Assembly: GCA_020832905.1 (NCBI GenBank)
Contig: JAJHRG010000003.1
Span: forward strand, 1 to 64,000
DNA: 64,000 nucleotides
Direction of reading: 5' to 3'
Source: Thermoproteota archaeon
Lineage (GTDB): Archaea; Thermoproteota; Methanomethylicia; Methanomethylicales; Methanomethylicaceae
This document shows positions 44,851 through 53,732 of this stretch, piece after piece. A program made the position numbers and the translations under genes. The first letter of the stretch is position 1. Every line of letters starts with the position of its first letter. A model generated the notes under the pieces. It did not search any database. It was not told the DNA's origin and saw only the letters and a program-made list of their open reading frames with translations.

Positions 44851-45868
44851 CTAATATTTTATGAGCAATTTGTTCAGATTCCTCTAATTTCCTAATATCT
44901 TCTATATCTAATAAATCAAAAATTAAGTTTCTTATGTATAGTGCTTCATCTCTTCCAACTCTAGCAAGATTATGAGCATCTATTAAAGCATATGGATATC
45001 CTGGATAAGCAAAGTATTTTGAATTTAAAGCTAAAGATGATAATAATTTTTCAATATCTTCTTCATTTGCTTTTTCATATACATCAAGTCTATAACATCT
45101 ATCTGAATTCTCATGTAGTTTTACAAAATATATAATTGCTCTACTTGCCCATTCTTCAGATTTGCCTATTTTTACTGCCCATTTTAAAAGTCCTTTTTTT
45201 CTTCCTAAATATTCTAAAAATCCAGAAATTGGAAGACCATTTTCTGTAAAAATTGTTGAAGTTTTTGATAAACCTGCTATTATTGAATTATTCTTTTCAA
45301 TTTCATCATAAATATTTCTTACAAATTCACTTTCACCAGGAAATGATGTTTGAAGAGAACCATCCATTAGTATAATTTTTGCTCCAGATTTTAAGGCATT
45401 TCTTACAAATTCCCATTCTCCAAATCTTCTAGCCATGGATATAACTCTTGATATATCTCCTCTATTTTTTCCAATTCTCATTTCTTCTGAATAAGAATCT
45501 ACTATAGGGAATTTAATATTTAATTTACCTTCAATAAAATGAAGAATTTTTGTCTCATAAAGTATTTTTCCATTATCATTTATCATTCTTGTTAATGAAA
45601 TAAATGTACATCTATCAAAGTAATCTAATTTTTTCATTCCAATAAAACAATTACAATAGATTCTATTTAATACAATAGAAAATGTTGGTAATCTTATTAT
45701 TTCACTTGTACCTCCATCTATAGCAGAGATTTTTTCTTCATAAGATTCATTAATTTCTTTTATTGAATTAATATCTATTATTTCATTAAATCCATAGGCT
45801 TTTGTAGATTCAGGAAATGATAGTAATTCTTTTATTAATTTTGTAGTTGAATATAAAAACTCCTTCAA
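44837..45868 (-). CDS. nurA: NurA nuclease
   Basis: 343 residues. The NurA motif SAIDGGTSEIIRLP (about residue 50) carries the first metal aspartate and LMDGSLQT the second; AYPGYPYALIDAHNLARVG near the C-terminus is the last conserved block. It is a DNA exonuclease of the RNase H-like fold, active inside a HerA hexamer. It is the first gene of the resection operon, divergent from a PfkB kinase gene over 45 bases. Confidence 0.93.
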   Translation of the reverse strand: MKEFLYSTTKLIKELLSFPESTKAYGFNEIIDINSIKEINESYEEKISAIDGGTSEIIRLPTFSIVLNRIYCNCFIGMKKLDYFDRCTFISLTRMINDNGKILYETKILHFIEGKLNIKFPIVDSYSEEMRIGKNRGDISRVISMARRFGEWEFVRNALKSGAKIILMDGSLQTSFPGESEFVRNIYDEIEKNNSIIAGLSKTSTIFTENGLPISGFLEYLGRKKGLLKWAVKIGKSEEWASRAIIYFVKLHENSDRCYRLDVYEKANEEDIEKLLSSLALNSKYFAYPGYPYALIDAHNLARVGRDEALYIRNLIFDLLDIEDIRKLEESEQIAHKILDELG

Positions 45869-45883
45869 TTAGACCCCCAATCT

Positions 45884-45891
45884 CTTATATA
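45884..45891 (+). promoter_or_regulatory. TATA box of the PfkB kinase gene
   Basis: CTTATATA is centred about 26 bases before the GTG start at 45914. That is the spacing from an archaeal TATA box to the transcript start, so the mRNA should begin at the start codon. There is no Shine-Dalgarno sequence, in agreement with a leaderless message. Confidence 0.55.
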
Positions 45892-45913
45892 CTCAAAACT
45901 TTATGAGTAAAAC

Positions 45914-46840
45914 GTGACAGAAATTCTTTTCGTTGGTCATGTCTCCATAGATAAAATAAGAAATATTCATGGAGAAGTAGTACAGCCAGGAGGAGCAGCA
46001 CTATATGCTGCTATGGGAGCTAGAACTATTTATAAAAATATTGCTATTTTCTCTGCTATAGGAGAGGATTATAAATTTAAAGATGTTTTTGATTTTGAAT
46101 ATCCTATAATAAAAAGAGTAAAAGGAGAAAGTACAAAATTCTTTATAGTTTACGATAAGAATTGGAATCCAAAATATAAAGAAGTAATAATTGGTGCAGG
46201 ATCAAAAATAACAACAAATGAATTGATTAAGATTATTAGAAGAAATACAAAAGCAATACATATTGCACCAATGAATCCTCCTAAAGTAGAAAAAATGATA
46301 AAAGAAATTAGAAAGCATTATCCTGATATAATTATATCACTTAATTCATCTATTCATTATCTTAATAAATCTACAAATAGAAATTATATTCTTAATGCTG
46401 CTAATTTATCAGATATATTCATATTAAATGAAAAAGAGCTTCGTGCTCTAATAGGAATAGAGACAGTAGCTGAAGCTTTAAAGAAGATTAAATCAAAAAT
46501 AATAGTTTTAACTTTAGGAGAAATTGGAACAATAATAAGCTCAGAAAAAGGAATAGAATTTATTCCAGCTATGACTGCAATTACAAAAAATCTATTAATT
46601 GATGTTACAGGTGCAGGAGATACATGGGCTGGAAGTTTTCTTGCATCATATATAAGATATGGAGATTGGAGTAAAGCTGTAGGTTATGCATCATTTATTT
46701 CTGCTATAAAATGTACTGGTTGGAATTTTGAAAAAATAAAAAATCTTAGATTTAATAGTATTGAAGAAGCTTATGAAATTATAATTTCATTAAAAGAAAA
46801 AGGAAGACAATTAAAACTTACTGATTTAAATCTCTCTTAA
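45914..46840 (+). CDS. PfkB-family carbohydrate/nucleoside kinase
   Basis: 308 residues of ribokinase fold: VGHVSIDKI and VQPGGAALYAAMGA at the N-terminus, LNEKELRALIG in the middle and the catalytic DVTGAGDTWAGSFLASY near residue 235. Substrate loops are not close enough to a known branch to name the sugar or nucleoside. The start is GTG, with a TATA box at leaderless spacing. It is not in an operon. The gene after it is convergent, 112 bases away. Confidence 0.85.
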   Translation: MTEILFVGHVSIDKIRNIHGEVVQPGGAALYAAMGARTIYKNIAIFSAIGEDYKFKDVFDFEYPIIKRVKGESTKFFIVYDKNWNPKYKEVIIGAGSKITTNELIKIIRRNTKAIHIAPMNPPKVEKMIKEIRKHYPDIIISLNSSIHYLNKSTNRNYILNAANLSDIFILNEKELRALIGIETVAEALKKIKSKIIVLTLGEIGTIISSEKGIEFIPAMTAITKNLLIDVTGAGDTWAGSFLASYIRYGDWSKAVGYASFISAIKCTGWNFEKIKNLRFNSIEEAYEIIISLKEKGRQLKLTDLNLS

Positions 46841-46952
46841 TCTTAAAGAAAAAGAATTACTTAGGATAGTTTAATTTCTTAATAGACAATTATAATTTTA
46901 ATTTCACTTATTTATCTTAAAAGATAAGATTTTTGTTGTAATTAATAAATAG

Positions 46953-47237
46953 CTAGTATAATCCATAAAGTATTCTGAAATCTTGAAATTCTCCTTTATA
47001 ATCTTCATATATTACTTTAACATCCTTTACTTTTGCTCCTGGTGGTCCAATCCAGCATAATCTTATCATATCTTCTACAGCTTCTTTTTCACCTTCAAAA
47101 ATAGCTTCTACTCTACCATCTGCTAAATTTCTAACCCATCCGCATATTCCTCTTTTTAATGCTTCTTCTTCAGTCCATGCTCTAAAGAATACTCCTTGTA
47201 CTTTTCCACTTATGAATACATGTGCTCTTATTTTCAT
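46953..47237 (-). CDS. acyP: Acylphosphatase
   Basis: 94 residues, one acylphosphatase domain. AHVFISGKVQGVFFRAWTEE has the phosphate loop with the catalytic arginine (Arg18), and GWVRNLADGRVEAIFEG carries the catalytic asparagine. It hydrolyses acyl phosphates such as carbamoyl or acetyl phosphate. It stands alone between convergent and divergent neighbours. Confidence 0.94.
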   Translation of the reverse strand: MKIRAHVFISGKVQGVFFRAWTEEEALKRGICGWVRNLADGRVEAIFEGEKEAVEDMIRLCWIGPPGAKVKDVKVIYEDYKGEFQDFRILYGLY

Positions 47238-47279
47238 TTTCTCTTAAAAAATAAATATAATTAATATTAATAAAATTTT

Positions 47280-47978
47280 ATGAAATTTCCTAAGGAATTA
47301 ATAAAGGAACTTGAAAAAAGATATTATAAATATTTGTGGAAAGATAATGAGGAATTAAATTATAAAGAAATTTCTTCAGATCTTTTTAAACACTTAATTT
47401 TTACAATTTTATCACAAAATACATCAAGTATCAATACAAGAAGAGCTTATATTTCACTTAAAAAACACTATTCTATTGATCCTTTTACCTTAAGTAAATT
47501 AGATCCTAAGGAATTAAGTGAAATAATAAAGCCAGGAGGTCTTCATAATATAAAAGCTAATAGAATAATAAAAGTTTCTAAATTCATAGTTGAAAATTAT
47601 GGAGGAGATTTAAGAAAAATTTTATCATATCCAAAAGAAGAAATAAGAAAGAAACTTTTAGAAATAGATGGAATTGGAGAAAAAACTGCAGATGTAATAA
47701 TGAGTAGTTTATTTGGTCAAAAAGAATACTTTGTTGTAGATACTCATATGAAGAGAATAGCAAAAAGATTAGGATTAGTTAGTGAAAAAGCAAACTATAG
47801 TGAAATTCAAAAAGCATTAAAAGAATTCTTACCATTAGAAGAAGATGATGAAAAAATTTGGTTATTATTTTGGTTTTTAGCAAAATATACTTGTAATGCA
47901 AAAAAACCAAAATGTAAAGAATGTATTTTAAATAATATGTGTAAATACTATAAGGGAAAAACAATTGTTCCTTCTTGA
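47280..47978 (+). CDS. nth: Endonuclease III-like DNA glycosylase
   Basis: 232 residues. The helix-hairpin-helix LLEIDGIGEKTADVIMS carries the catalytic lysine (GIGEKTA), followed by FVVDTHMKRIAKRLG with the catalytic aspartate. The C-terminal CNAKKPKCKECILNNMC binds the [4Fe-4S] cluster with 6-2-5 spacing. It removes oxidised pyrimidines and cuts abasic sites. Its final 31 bases, including the last cluster-side codons, overlap the convergent DUF429 gene, the largest 3' overlap in the window. Confidence 0.92.
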   Translation: MKFPKELIKELEKRYYKYLWKDNEELNYKEISSDLFKHLIFTILSQNTSSINTRRAYISLKKHYSIDPFTLSKLDPKELSEIIKPGGLHNIKANRIIKVSKFIVENYGGDLRKILSYPKEEIRKKLLEIDGIGEKTADVIMSSLFGQKEYFVVDTHMKRIAKRLGLVSEKANYSEIQKALKEFLPLEEDDEKIWLLFWFLAKYTCNAKKPKCKECILNNMCKYYKGKTIVPS

Positions 47979-48508
47979 TCTCCTAGAATTATTACTTCTT
48001 TCTTATAATATTTATATGCAGTATAAGCTGATATGATTGCATCTAATTCATGAATTGTTTTAACATTACTAAACTTTAAACCTATTTTCTTTAATCCTTC
48101 AATTGCTTTTTTGAAATCTCTTTTTGGTGAAGGAATATTTAATGATTTAAAAGCACCTGCTGGAAATACTTCTATTACTTCAAATCCCATTTTACTTAAT
48201 TCTTCTTTAATTCTTATTCCTCTTAAGGTTAATAATTTCATACTTGGTATATTTAATGGTAAAACCATAAATCCTCTTCTTCTTGCTTCTATATCACATA
48301 ATCTAAATGCTTTTCCATTTTTAGAAAAAGATAATGGTGAATCTATTGAAATAACTATTGGCTTATTTTCATAAGCTAATTTAATTATTTCATTATCCTT
48401 TTTAATAACTCCAGTTTTACATAGTAATTCATTATTTATCTTTTCTAAAATACAATAACCAGAAGGTCTTTTTTCTAATGCTGCTAAATCAATTCCAAGA
48501 AAAATCAT
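47948..48508 (-). CDS. DUF429/COG2410 predicted RNase H-fold nuclease
   Basis: 186 residues. FLGIDLAALEKRPSGYCIL is the first strand with an acidic residue, ISIDSPLSF the second, and HELDAIISAYTAYKYY the late acidic helix. That is the pattern of the DUF429 family, predicted from its fold to be a nuclease, with no proven role. It overlaps the preceding B12-like gene by four bases and so is at the end of a minus-strand operon with a primase-like gene. Confidence 0.8.
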   Translation of the reverse strand: MIFLGIDLAALEKRPSGYCILEKINNELLCKTGVIKKDNEIIKLAYENKPIVISIDSPLSFSKNGKAFRLCDIEARRRGFMVLPLNIPSMKLLTLRGIRIKEELSKMGFEVIEVFPAGAFKSLNIPSPKRDFKKAIEGLKKIGLKFSNVKTIHELDAIISAYTAYKYYKKEVIILGDQEGTIVFPL

Positions 48509-49086
48509 TTTAATAAGATATTTTTTAATTCTAATAAATCAGATACAACATAATCTGCTCCTATTCTATCTGCTATTCTTCCTCCTGCAATTATTTTTAA
48601 ATCTGATCTTATTGATCTTATTTTTTCTATAATTTCTTTTAGCTCTTTTTCTGTATCATCTTGAGTACATGATAATACTAAGAATTTTACTAATGGATTT
48701 TTTAAATCATCAATATTTATACCTTTTGAAGAAATAACATTAAATCCTAATGATTTAATATAAGTAGTTACTATTTCCTTCATTAATAAATGTCCTTCAC
48801 TTTTAGCAGTTGCTATAATGACTATTTCTTCTCCTGGCTTTGTATGAGATTCTATAACTTTTAATGCTTTTTTAGTAGCTAAATATGAAATATCCCAAAT
48901 TTTAAATGCTTCAATAGGATTTTTCTCATAAATTTTACTAAATTCTTTCCATGCTTCTAAAATTCCCTTATTTATTATATCTTCAATAGAATAATATTTC
49001 ATTGCTTTTTCTATAATCTCAATTATTTTTTTACTATCTCCAGATAATATTAAAGATTTTATTTCTTTTAGTAAATCTTCACTCAT
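48505..49086 (-). CDS. B12-binding-like protein with altered cobalamin motif
   Basis: 193 residues. Residues 1-85 resemble the helical cap of corrinoid methyltransferase subunits, and the rest a Rossmann-like B12 domain. The cobalamin loop reads SEGHLLMKEIV where DxHxxG would be expected: the histidine is kept, Asp is Glu, and the last Gly is Met. A later AGGRIADRIGADYVV corresponds to the family's GG...GAD segment. It may bind cobalamin weakly, or be a sensor that has lost it. No methyltransferase is adjacent. It overlaps the DUF429 gene. Confidence 0.68.
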   Translation of the reverse strand: MSEDLLKEIKSLILSGDSKKIIEIIEKAMKYYSIEDIINKGILEAWKEFSKIYEKNPIEAFKIWDISYLATKKALKVIESHTKPGEEIVIIATAKSEGHLLMKEIVTTYIKSLGFNVISSKGINIDDLKNPLVKFLVLSCTQDDTEKELKEIIEKIRSIRSDLKIIAGGRIADRIGADYVVSDLLELKNILLK

Positions 49087-49111
49087 AAAATATTTTTTAT
49101 TATTCTATTTC

Positions 49112-49645
49112 TTATTCTTTATCAAAACCAATCAATATGGTTCCTTTTCCTTCTCCATTTTTATTCATTATTTTTTTAATATAAAGATCTGTAGGAGGTG
49201 AAGGGCTACCAATTACTACATTTTTTGCATAAGGAATTTCTTTTATCCATGGAAGTTCTAAAGAAGAAACAATAAGTTTAGCTTTTCTTAGATTTTTTTC
49301 ATCATATAATACAAATACATCTCCAATAATTTTCTTACCTTCTTTTTTTAATTTTTCAAGTTCTTTTCCTCTTACATCTTCTCCTATTATTTTTCCTTCA
49401 AAAACAAATTTTACTGTTCCTTTTTCTGGCCATTCAAAATCATTATTTGTTATTGCAGCAAGTGTAAATTTTCTAGAAATAGCTTCTCTAACACCTTGAT
49501 TTATTCCTGGCATAAGACCCATTAACATAGATTTTTCAGCTTTTTCTTCAATTTTCATTATTTCATTTTTCTGTTCTTCTGTTAATAAAATAACATCTTC
49601 AATACCTTTTATTTTACTAATAAATTCTATTATTTTTTCAATCAT
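49112..49645 (-). CDS. Conserved-looking protein, function unknown
   Basis: I do not recognise this 177-residue protein. It is soluble, with a helical first third, a charged centre with GEDVRGKELEKLKKEGKKI, a strand-rich part that ends at NVVIGSPSPPTDLYIKKIM, and a short acidic tail. There are no cysteines or membrane segments. It lies two bases after the primase-like gene and 25 before the B12-like gene, so it belongs to the same transcript. Codon use matches its neighbours. Confidence 0.6.
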   Translation of the reverse strand: MIEKIIEFISKIKGIEDVILLTEEQKNEIMKIEEKAEKSMLMGLMPGINQGVREAISRKFTLAAITNNDFEWPEKGTVKFVFEGKIIGEDVRGKELEKLKKEGKKIIGDVFVLYDEKNLRKAKLIVSSLELPWIKEIPYAKNVVIGSPSPPTDLYIKKIMNKNGEGKGTILIGFDKE

Positions 49646-49647
49646 AA

Positions 49648-50760
49648 TTAAATTATATTTAAAGTATTTAATAATTTTAATGGATTTGATTTTTCTATTT
49701 CAAAATATTTTGATATTTTATTTATGTTATTTAAAACATTATCTGGTTTTGCATATTCTATTTGAAAATCCATTACTTTATTTGGATCAATTGGACATGA
49801 AATTAATCCTGTTTTATAATGTATACTATAAGGAGCTCTTACATCTCCATATGGCTTCATAGAACTCCAATCCAATAAGACTTTATACTTTCTTTCTTCT
49901 TTTTTTGCTACTATAGAAGTTGTTAATCCTTTTTTAATAAAAGGTAAAAGTTCCTTTGGTGCTTGAGATTTTGAAATTCTTTCTTCAATTTTATTTTGTA
50001 TTTTTTGAATTATTAATCTATAAGTAGCAAATAAATCAGATCCTGGAATTTTTGAATTATCAAAAGAAGCCCATATTTGTATTCCTCTTGATCCACTAAA
50101 CTTCAAATATGATTTTACTTCATTTTCTAATAAAAATTGATATATTTCATTAGCAATAAATTTTATAGCAAGTAGTCCTTCTTTTATAAGTCCTTCACCT
50201 GCATCTAGATCAATTATAAACCAATCTGGTTCTTTCATATCAAATTTATGAACATATGGTATGAAATCTATGGCATGATCATTAACATAATTTATTAAGT
50301 CATCTTTATTATTTATTGAAATAAAAATTGGTTTTGGTTTATAACGTGCATATCTTACAAATAATGGTTTTATTTTTCCTATAGGATCTTCATCATCACT
50401 AAATACTTTTATAACACTTACAGGTCTATTTATTAAAAAGGGAATTATATAATTGTATATTTTAGGATAATATTGCTTTGCTAATAAGACTAATCTATAT
50501 GATAAATTAAGTTGATCTCCTACAATAGGAAGTCTTTCCATTAATTTTTTCATTCCTTTTTCAGTAATTGCATAACCATTATGATATAATATTAAACCTT
50601 CATTTATCATAGAATTTATTTCATTAACTATTTCTTCCTTTGAAATTTTTCTTTTTTCATCTCTTGAAACTTTTTCAAATATATGCTCAAAATCAATATA
50701 CTTTCCTTCTTCTTTTATTGAAAGTAATAATAAAATTCTATCTCTAATATTTGCTTTCAC
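49648..50760 (-). CDS. Archaeo-eukaryotic primase-superfamily protein with N-terminal winged helix
   Basis: 370 residues. Residues 1-80 look like a winged helix (EIVNEINSMINEGLILYHNGYAITEKG). The rest has the primase/LigD-polymerase core: WFIIDLDAGEG with Asp184 and Asp186, FSGSRGIQIW (221-230) as nucleotide-binding motif, Asp297 in VLLDW, and DVRAPYSIHYKTGL as last motif. The core recalls both the PriS primase and the stand-alone LigD-like PolDom of NHEJ. No Ku, ligase or PriL gene is adjacent. It heads a run with unknown, B12-like and DUF429 genes. I take it as a repair or accessory polymerase/primase, not the replicative PriS, with moderate certainty. Confidence 0.75.
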   Translation of the reverse strand: MKANIRDRILLLLSIKEEGKYIDFEHIFEKVSRDEKRKISKEEIVNEINSMINEGLILYHNGYAITEKGMKKLMERLPIVGDQLNLSYRLVLLAKQYYPKIYNYIIPFLINRPVSVIKVFSDDEDPIGKIKPLFVRYARYKPKPIFISINNKDDLINYVNDHAIDFIPYVHKFDMKEPDWFIIDLDAGEGLIKEGLLAIKFIANEIYQFLLENEVKSYLKFSGSRGIQIWASFDNSKIPGSDLFATYRLIIQKIQNKIEERISKSQAPKELLPFIKKGLTTSIVAKKEERKYKVLLDWSSMKPYGDVRAPYSIHYKTGLISCPIDPNKVMDFQIEYAKPDNVLNNINKISKYFEIEKSNPLKLLNTLNII

Positions 50761-50768
50761 AAATTATT

Positions 50769-51959
50769 TTATGTTTTATAACTTTCTTTTATTTTTAATG
50801 CAGGAATTATAGTAATTAACATTAATATAGAAGCAATTATGAAATAATTTTGATATGATGAAAAACTTCTTTCTGATATTATTATACCCATTACATATTG
50901 GAAAAATCCAGCTCCTATAAAATTAAATAAATTAAGTGAAGCAACACTTGTTCCACTAATATCTGAAGTAAATATTTCTTTTGAAATAACCATATAAACA
51001 TTAAAAAATCCATATGAAAATCCAAGTAAAAATAATAATATAGCAATTGATAAGATATTTAATTTATTTCCAAAAATTGATAATATTATCCAAAATATTG
51101 CATTTATAGCTACTCCAAATATTAGATTTGGTTTTCTTTTTCTAATTTTATCTGAAATATAACCTGATAATGGACTTGAAATTATAAATCCAATACTTAT
51201 AAATAATAACAATATTCCTACAGTAGATTTATCCATATTATAAACATCAGCTAAAAATGGTCCTCCCCAAAGTCCTTGAAAACTTAAAGTAAGACCATAA
51301 GCAAAAAATGGTATAATTGAAAGTAAAATAAATTCCTTATGTGAAAAAACTATCTTTAAATCTGAAATAATACTTCTTTTTGAATAGAATTCCTTAGATT
51401 TATATTCCTCAATAGAAATCCATGCTAATATTGTTAATATTATCATAATAATAGTTATTAATAAAAAAGAATACCTCCATCCTATATATAATGTTATTAT
51501 AGCTAATGGAAAAGTAGCAAATATAGCACCTAAATTCCCCAAGGATGTAAATGTTCCTGTAAGTGTAGCAAATTTTCTTTGATTAAACCATATAGAAATA
51601 GCTTTATATCCTGAAACATAGTATCCACCTACACCAAATCCTATCATTGCTCTTCCTAAAGAAACTAATTCTAATGATGGAGATAAGGAAAATATAAGAC
51701 TTCCAATACATGCAATAGAAGATAAAATTACAATAGTTTTTCTTACACCAATTCTATCAAGCATTATTCCAACAGGTATTTGAGATATTGCATATGGGAA
51801 AAAATACATGGATGACATTAATCCAATAAGTGAAGCATTAGCAGAAAATTCTTTCATCATATCAATTGCTATAACTGCAATTCCAACTCTATGAACTAAA
51901 GCAAAGAAATACAAAGATACAAGAGATGAAAATATTATTGATGATTTTTTCATCCTCAT
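50769..51959 (-). CDS. MFS transporter
   Basis: 396 residues, twelve membrane segments. GIMLDRIGVRKTIVIL and SGYISDKIRKRKPN are the loop motifs in each half, and GFGVGGYYVSGYKAISIWFNQRKFA resembles motif-bearing helices of the anion/organic acid branch. The substrate is unknown. The primase-like gene follows after eight bases, so the two may be on one transcript. Met3 (51953) has better ribosome binding sequence than Met1. Confidence 0.85.
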   Translation of the reverse strand: MRMKKSSIIFSSLVSLYFFALVHRVGIAVIAIDMMKEFSANASLIGLMSSMYFFPYAISQIPVGIMLDRIGVRKTIVILSSIACIGSLIFSLSPSLELVSLGRAMIGFGVGGYYVSGYKAISIWFNQRKFATLTGTFTSLGNLGAIFATFPLAIITLYIGWRYSFLLITIIMIILTILAWISIEEYKSKEFYSKRSIISDLKIVFSHKEFILLSIIPFFAYGLTLSFQGLWGGPFLADVYNMDKSTVGILLLFISIGFIISSPLSGYISDKIRKRKPNLIFGVAINAIFWIILSIFGNKLNILSIAILLFLLGFSYGFFNVYMVISKEIFTSDISGTSVASLNLFNFIGAGFFQYVMGIIISERSFSSYQNYFIIASILMLITIIPALKIKESYKT

Positions 51960-52050
51960 CCTCTCAATTATTGTGAATAATTTTCTTTGTCTTTAATATA
52001 AAATTTATATAAGATTCAGTCTATACATAAATATTATCCTAGTGAATCAT

Positions 52051-52215
52051 ATGAATAAAATCTATGTTATCACATTCATAATATTTATGTTATTATTCTA
52101 TATAATACCATACACTATATTAATTAATACCAAATGGTATCTTTTATTTACTTATTGGACAATAATGACACTTATTTGGATAATAATAACAATGATTTAT
52201 ATAAGGGGAAAATAA
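52051..52215 (+). CDS. Small two-TM accessory protein of the SSS symporter (DUF3311-like)
   Basis: A 54-codon gene missed by usual length limits. It has two membrane segments (VITFIIFMLLFYIIPY and TYWTIMTLIWIIITMIY) split by a short polar loop containing NTKWYLLF, and ends IRGK. Two-segment proteins of this size and layout (DUF3311, or DUF997/YhdT) commonly sit directly upstream of SSS symporters. The SSS gene starts two bases after its stop, and that gene's AGGGGA ribosome binding site lies in its last codons. The match to DUF3311 is by pattern, not alignment. Confidence 0.68.
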   Translation: MNKIYVITFIIFMLLFYIIPYTILINTKWYLLFTYWTIMTLIWIIITMIYIRGK

Positions 52216-52216
52216 T

Positions 52217-53641
52217 ATGCTCTTAGAATTTTCAATTTTATTATCTCTTTATATGATAATAGGAACAATAATTGCCTTATTTTCTAAAAGATTTGGAGTA
52301 AAATCCACTAGTGAATATTTTGTAGGAAATTATAGGCTTGGAAGTTTTTTAGCATCCATGACTTATGCTGCAACAACATATAGTGCATTTATGATGGTTG
52401 GTCTTGTTGGACTTACATATACAACAGGCATAGGTGCTTTAGGATTTGAATTAGCTTATTTAGTTGCTACAATATCTATTTTAACAATATTTTCTCAAAA
52501 AATATGGAAATTAGCAAGAGAAAGAAAATGGATAAGTCCATCAGAAATGATTTCTGATTTATATGAAAGTAAAATAATTAGACATTTTATAGCTATTGTT
52601 TACTTATTAGCATTAATACCATATGTTTCTGCTCAAATAATTGGAATAGGTGTAATATTTGAAAGTATAGGTTTAAATTATGGATTTGGTATAATTATTG
52701 CTACATTTCTTACATTACTATGGACTATACTAGCTGGAATATGGAGTGTTGCAACTACAGATGCATATCAAGCAATTTTAATGATAACTGCAGCATTTTT
52801 ATTTTTAGGTTTAACTATTTGTAAAATTCCAGATTTTAGTATTATAAATGATGTGAGATTATCATCATTTTGGTCTATTAATACTTTTCTAGCATATACT
52901 ATTCCATGGATATTTTTTGCAATAACAAATCCTCAAGTAGTTCAGAGATTATATATGCCAGCAAATGAAAAAGTACTTAAAAATATGATTAAGTACTTTT
53001 CTATATATGGATTTTCTTATACATTAATTGTTGTTATTATAGGAATGATAGCAAAAGGATTAACAAATATAGGATTATTACCATATATAACTAATAGAGA
53101 TGCAGTTACTCCTACATTACTACTTACTTTTAATCCATTAATAGCATCATTTATTTTCATATCTATAGTAGCTGCTGCTATTTCTACAGCAAATTCAATA
53201 ATATTAAGTGTTACATCTTCAATTATTAGAGATTTCTTTGAAAGAAGATTAAGTAAAAATATCTTAGCTATTAGTAATATTGTAGTAATAATATTCTCAT
53301 TAATAGCTGGACTAATAGCATTTTTAAGACCTGGTTTTATTGTTGAAATGTCAGTTTTATCATCAGTAATCCTTATTCCTCTTGCTCCAGTAACAATAAT
53401 TGGATTAATAGCAAATGGTAAGAAATTAAAGTATGGAGCTTTAATAGGATTAATTTCTGGTATTGTTTTTGCACTATGTAATGCTATAATTTATGGTCCA
53501 TTAAAAACATTTTTAATAAATATTTATGGAATTCCTATTTCTTTATGGATTTTACTTATTTCAATAATACCAATAATAATAAATTACATTATAGTAAAAT
53601 ACTCAAATCATTTTGTGCTTTCTGTAAAAAATTGTAAATAA
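52217..53641 (+). CDS. Sodium:solute symporter (SSS family)
   Basis: 474 residues, about thirteen membrane segments. The N-terminal YFVGNYRLGSFLASMTYAATTYSAFMMVG has the family's unwound helix 1 region, and SIVAAAISTANSIILSVTSSIIRD is the Na+-site helix 8 block with paired serines. It imports a solute with Na+. The presence of a small upstream partner suggests the monocarboxylate (MctP-like) or pantothenate (PanF-like) branch. A Na+ gradient could come from the decarboxylase pump module at 38-40 kb. Confidence 0.9.
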   Translation: MLLEFSILLSLYMIIGTIIALFSKRFGVKSTSEYFVGNYRLGSFLASMTYAATTYSAFMMVGLVGLTYTTGIGALGFELAYLVATISILTIFSQKIWKLARERKWISPSEMISDLYESKIIRHFIAIVYLLALIPYVSAQIIGIGVIFESIGLNYGFGIIIATFLTLLWTILAGIWSVATTDAYQAILMITAAFLFLGLTICKIPDFSIINDVRLSSFWSINTFLAYTIPWIFFAITNPQVVQRLYMPANEKVLKNMIKYFSIYGFSYTLIVVIIGMIAKGLTNIGLLPYITNRDAVTPTLLLTFNPLIASFIFISIVAAAISTANSIILSVTSSIIRDFFERRLSKNILAISNIVVIIFSLIAGLIAFLRPGFIVEMSVLSSVILIPLAPVTIIGLIANGKKLKYGALIGLISGIVFALCNAIIYGPLKTFLINIYGIPISLWILLISIIPIIINYIIVKYSNHFVLSVKNCK

Positions 53642-53683
53642 TTCTAGACTTTTCTTTTTCTATAATTTTTCTTTTTTCCTTTG
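53642..53683 (+). terminator. T-rich terminator after the SSS symporter gene
   Basis: Several T runs of five to six bases follow the stop within 45 bases. The promoter of the next gene follows, so termination here separates the two transcripts. Confidence 0.5.
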
Positions 53684-53732
53684 TAAGAATAGATAAAAAC
53701 TTAAAAAAAGTATATATGTACAACTTAATTTT

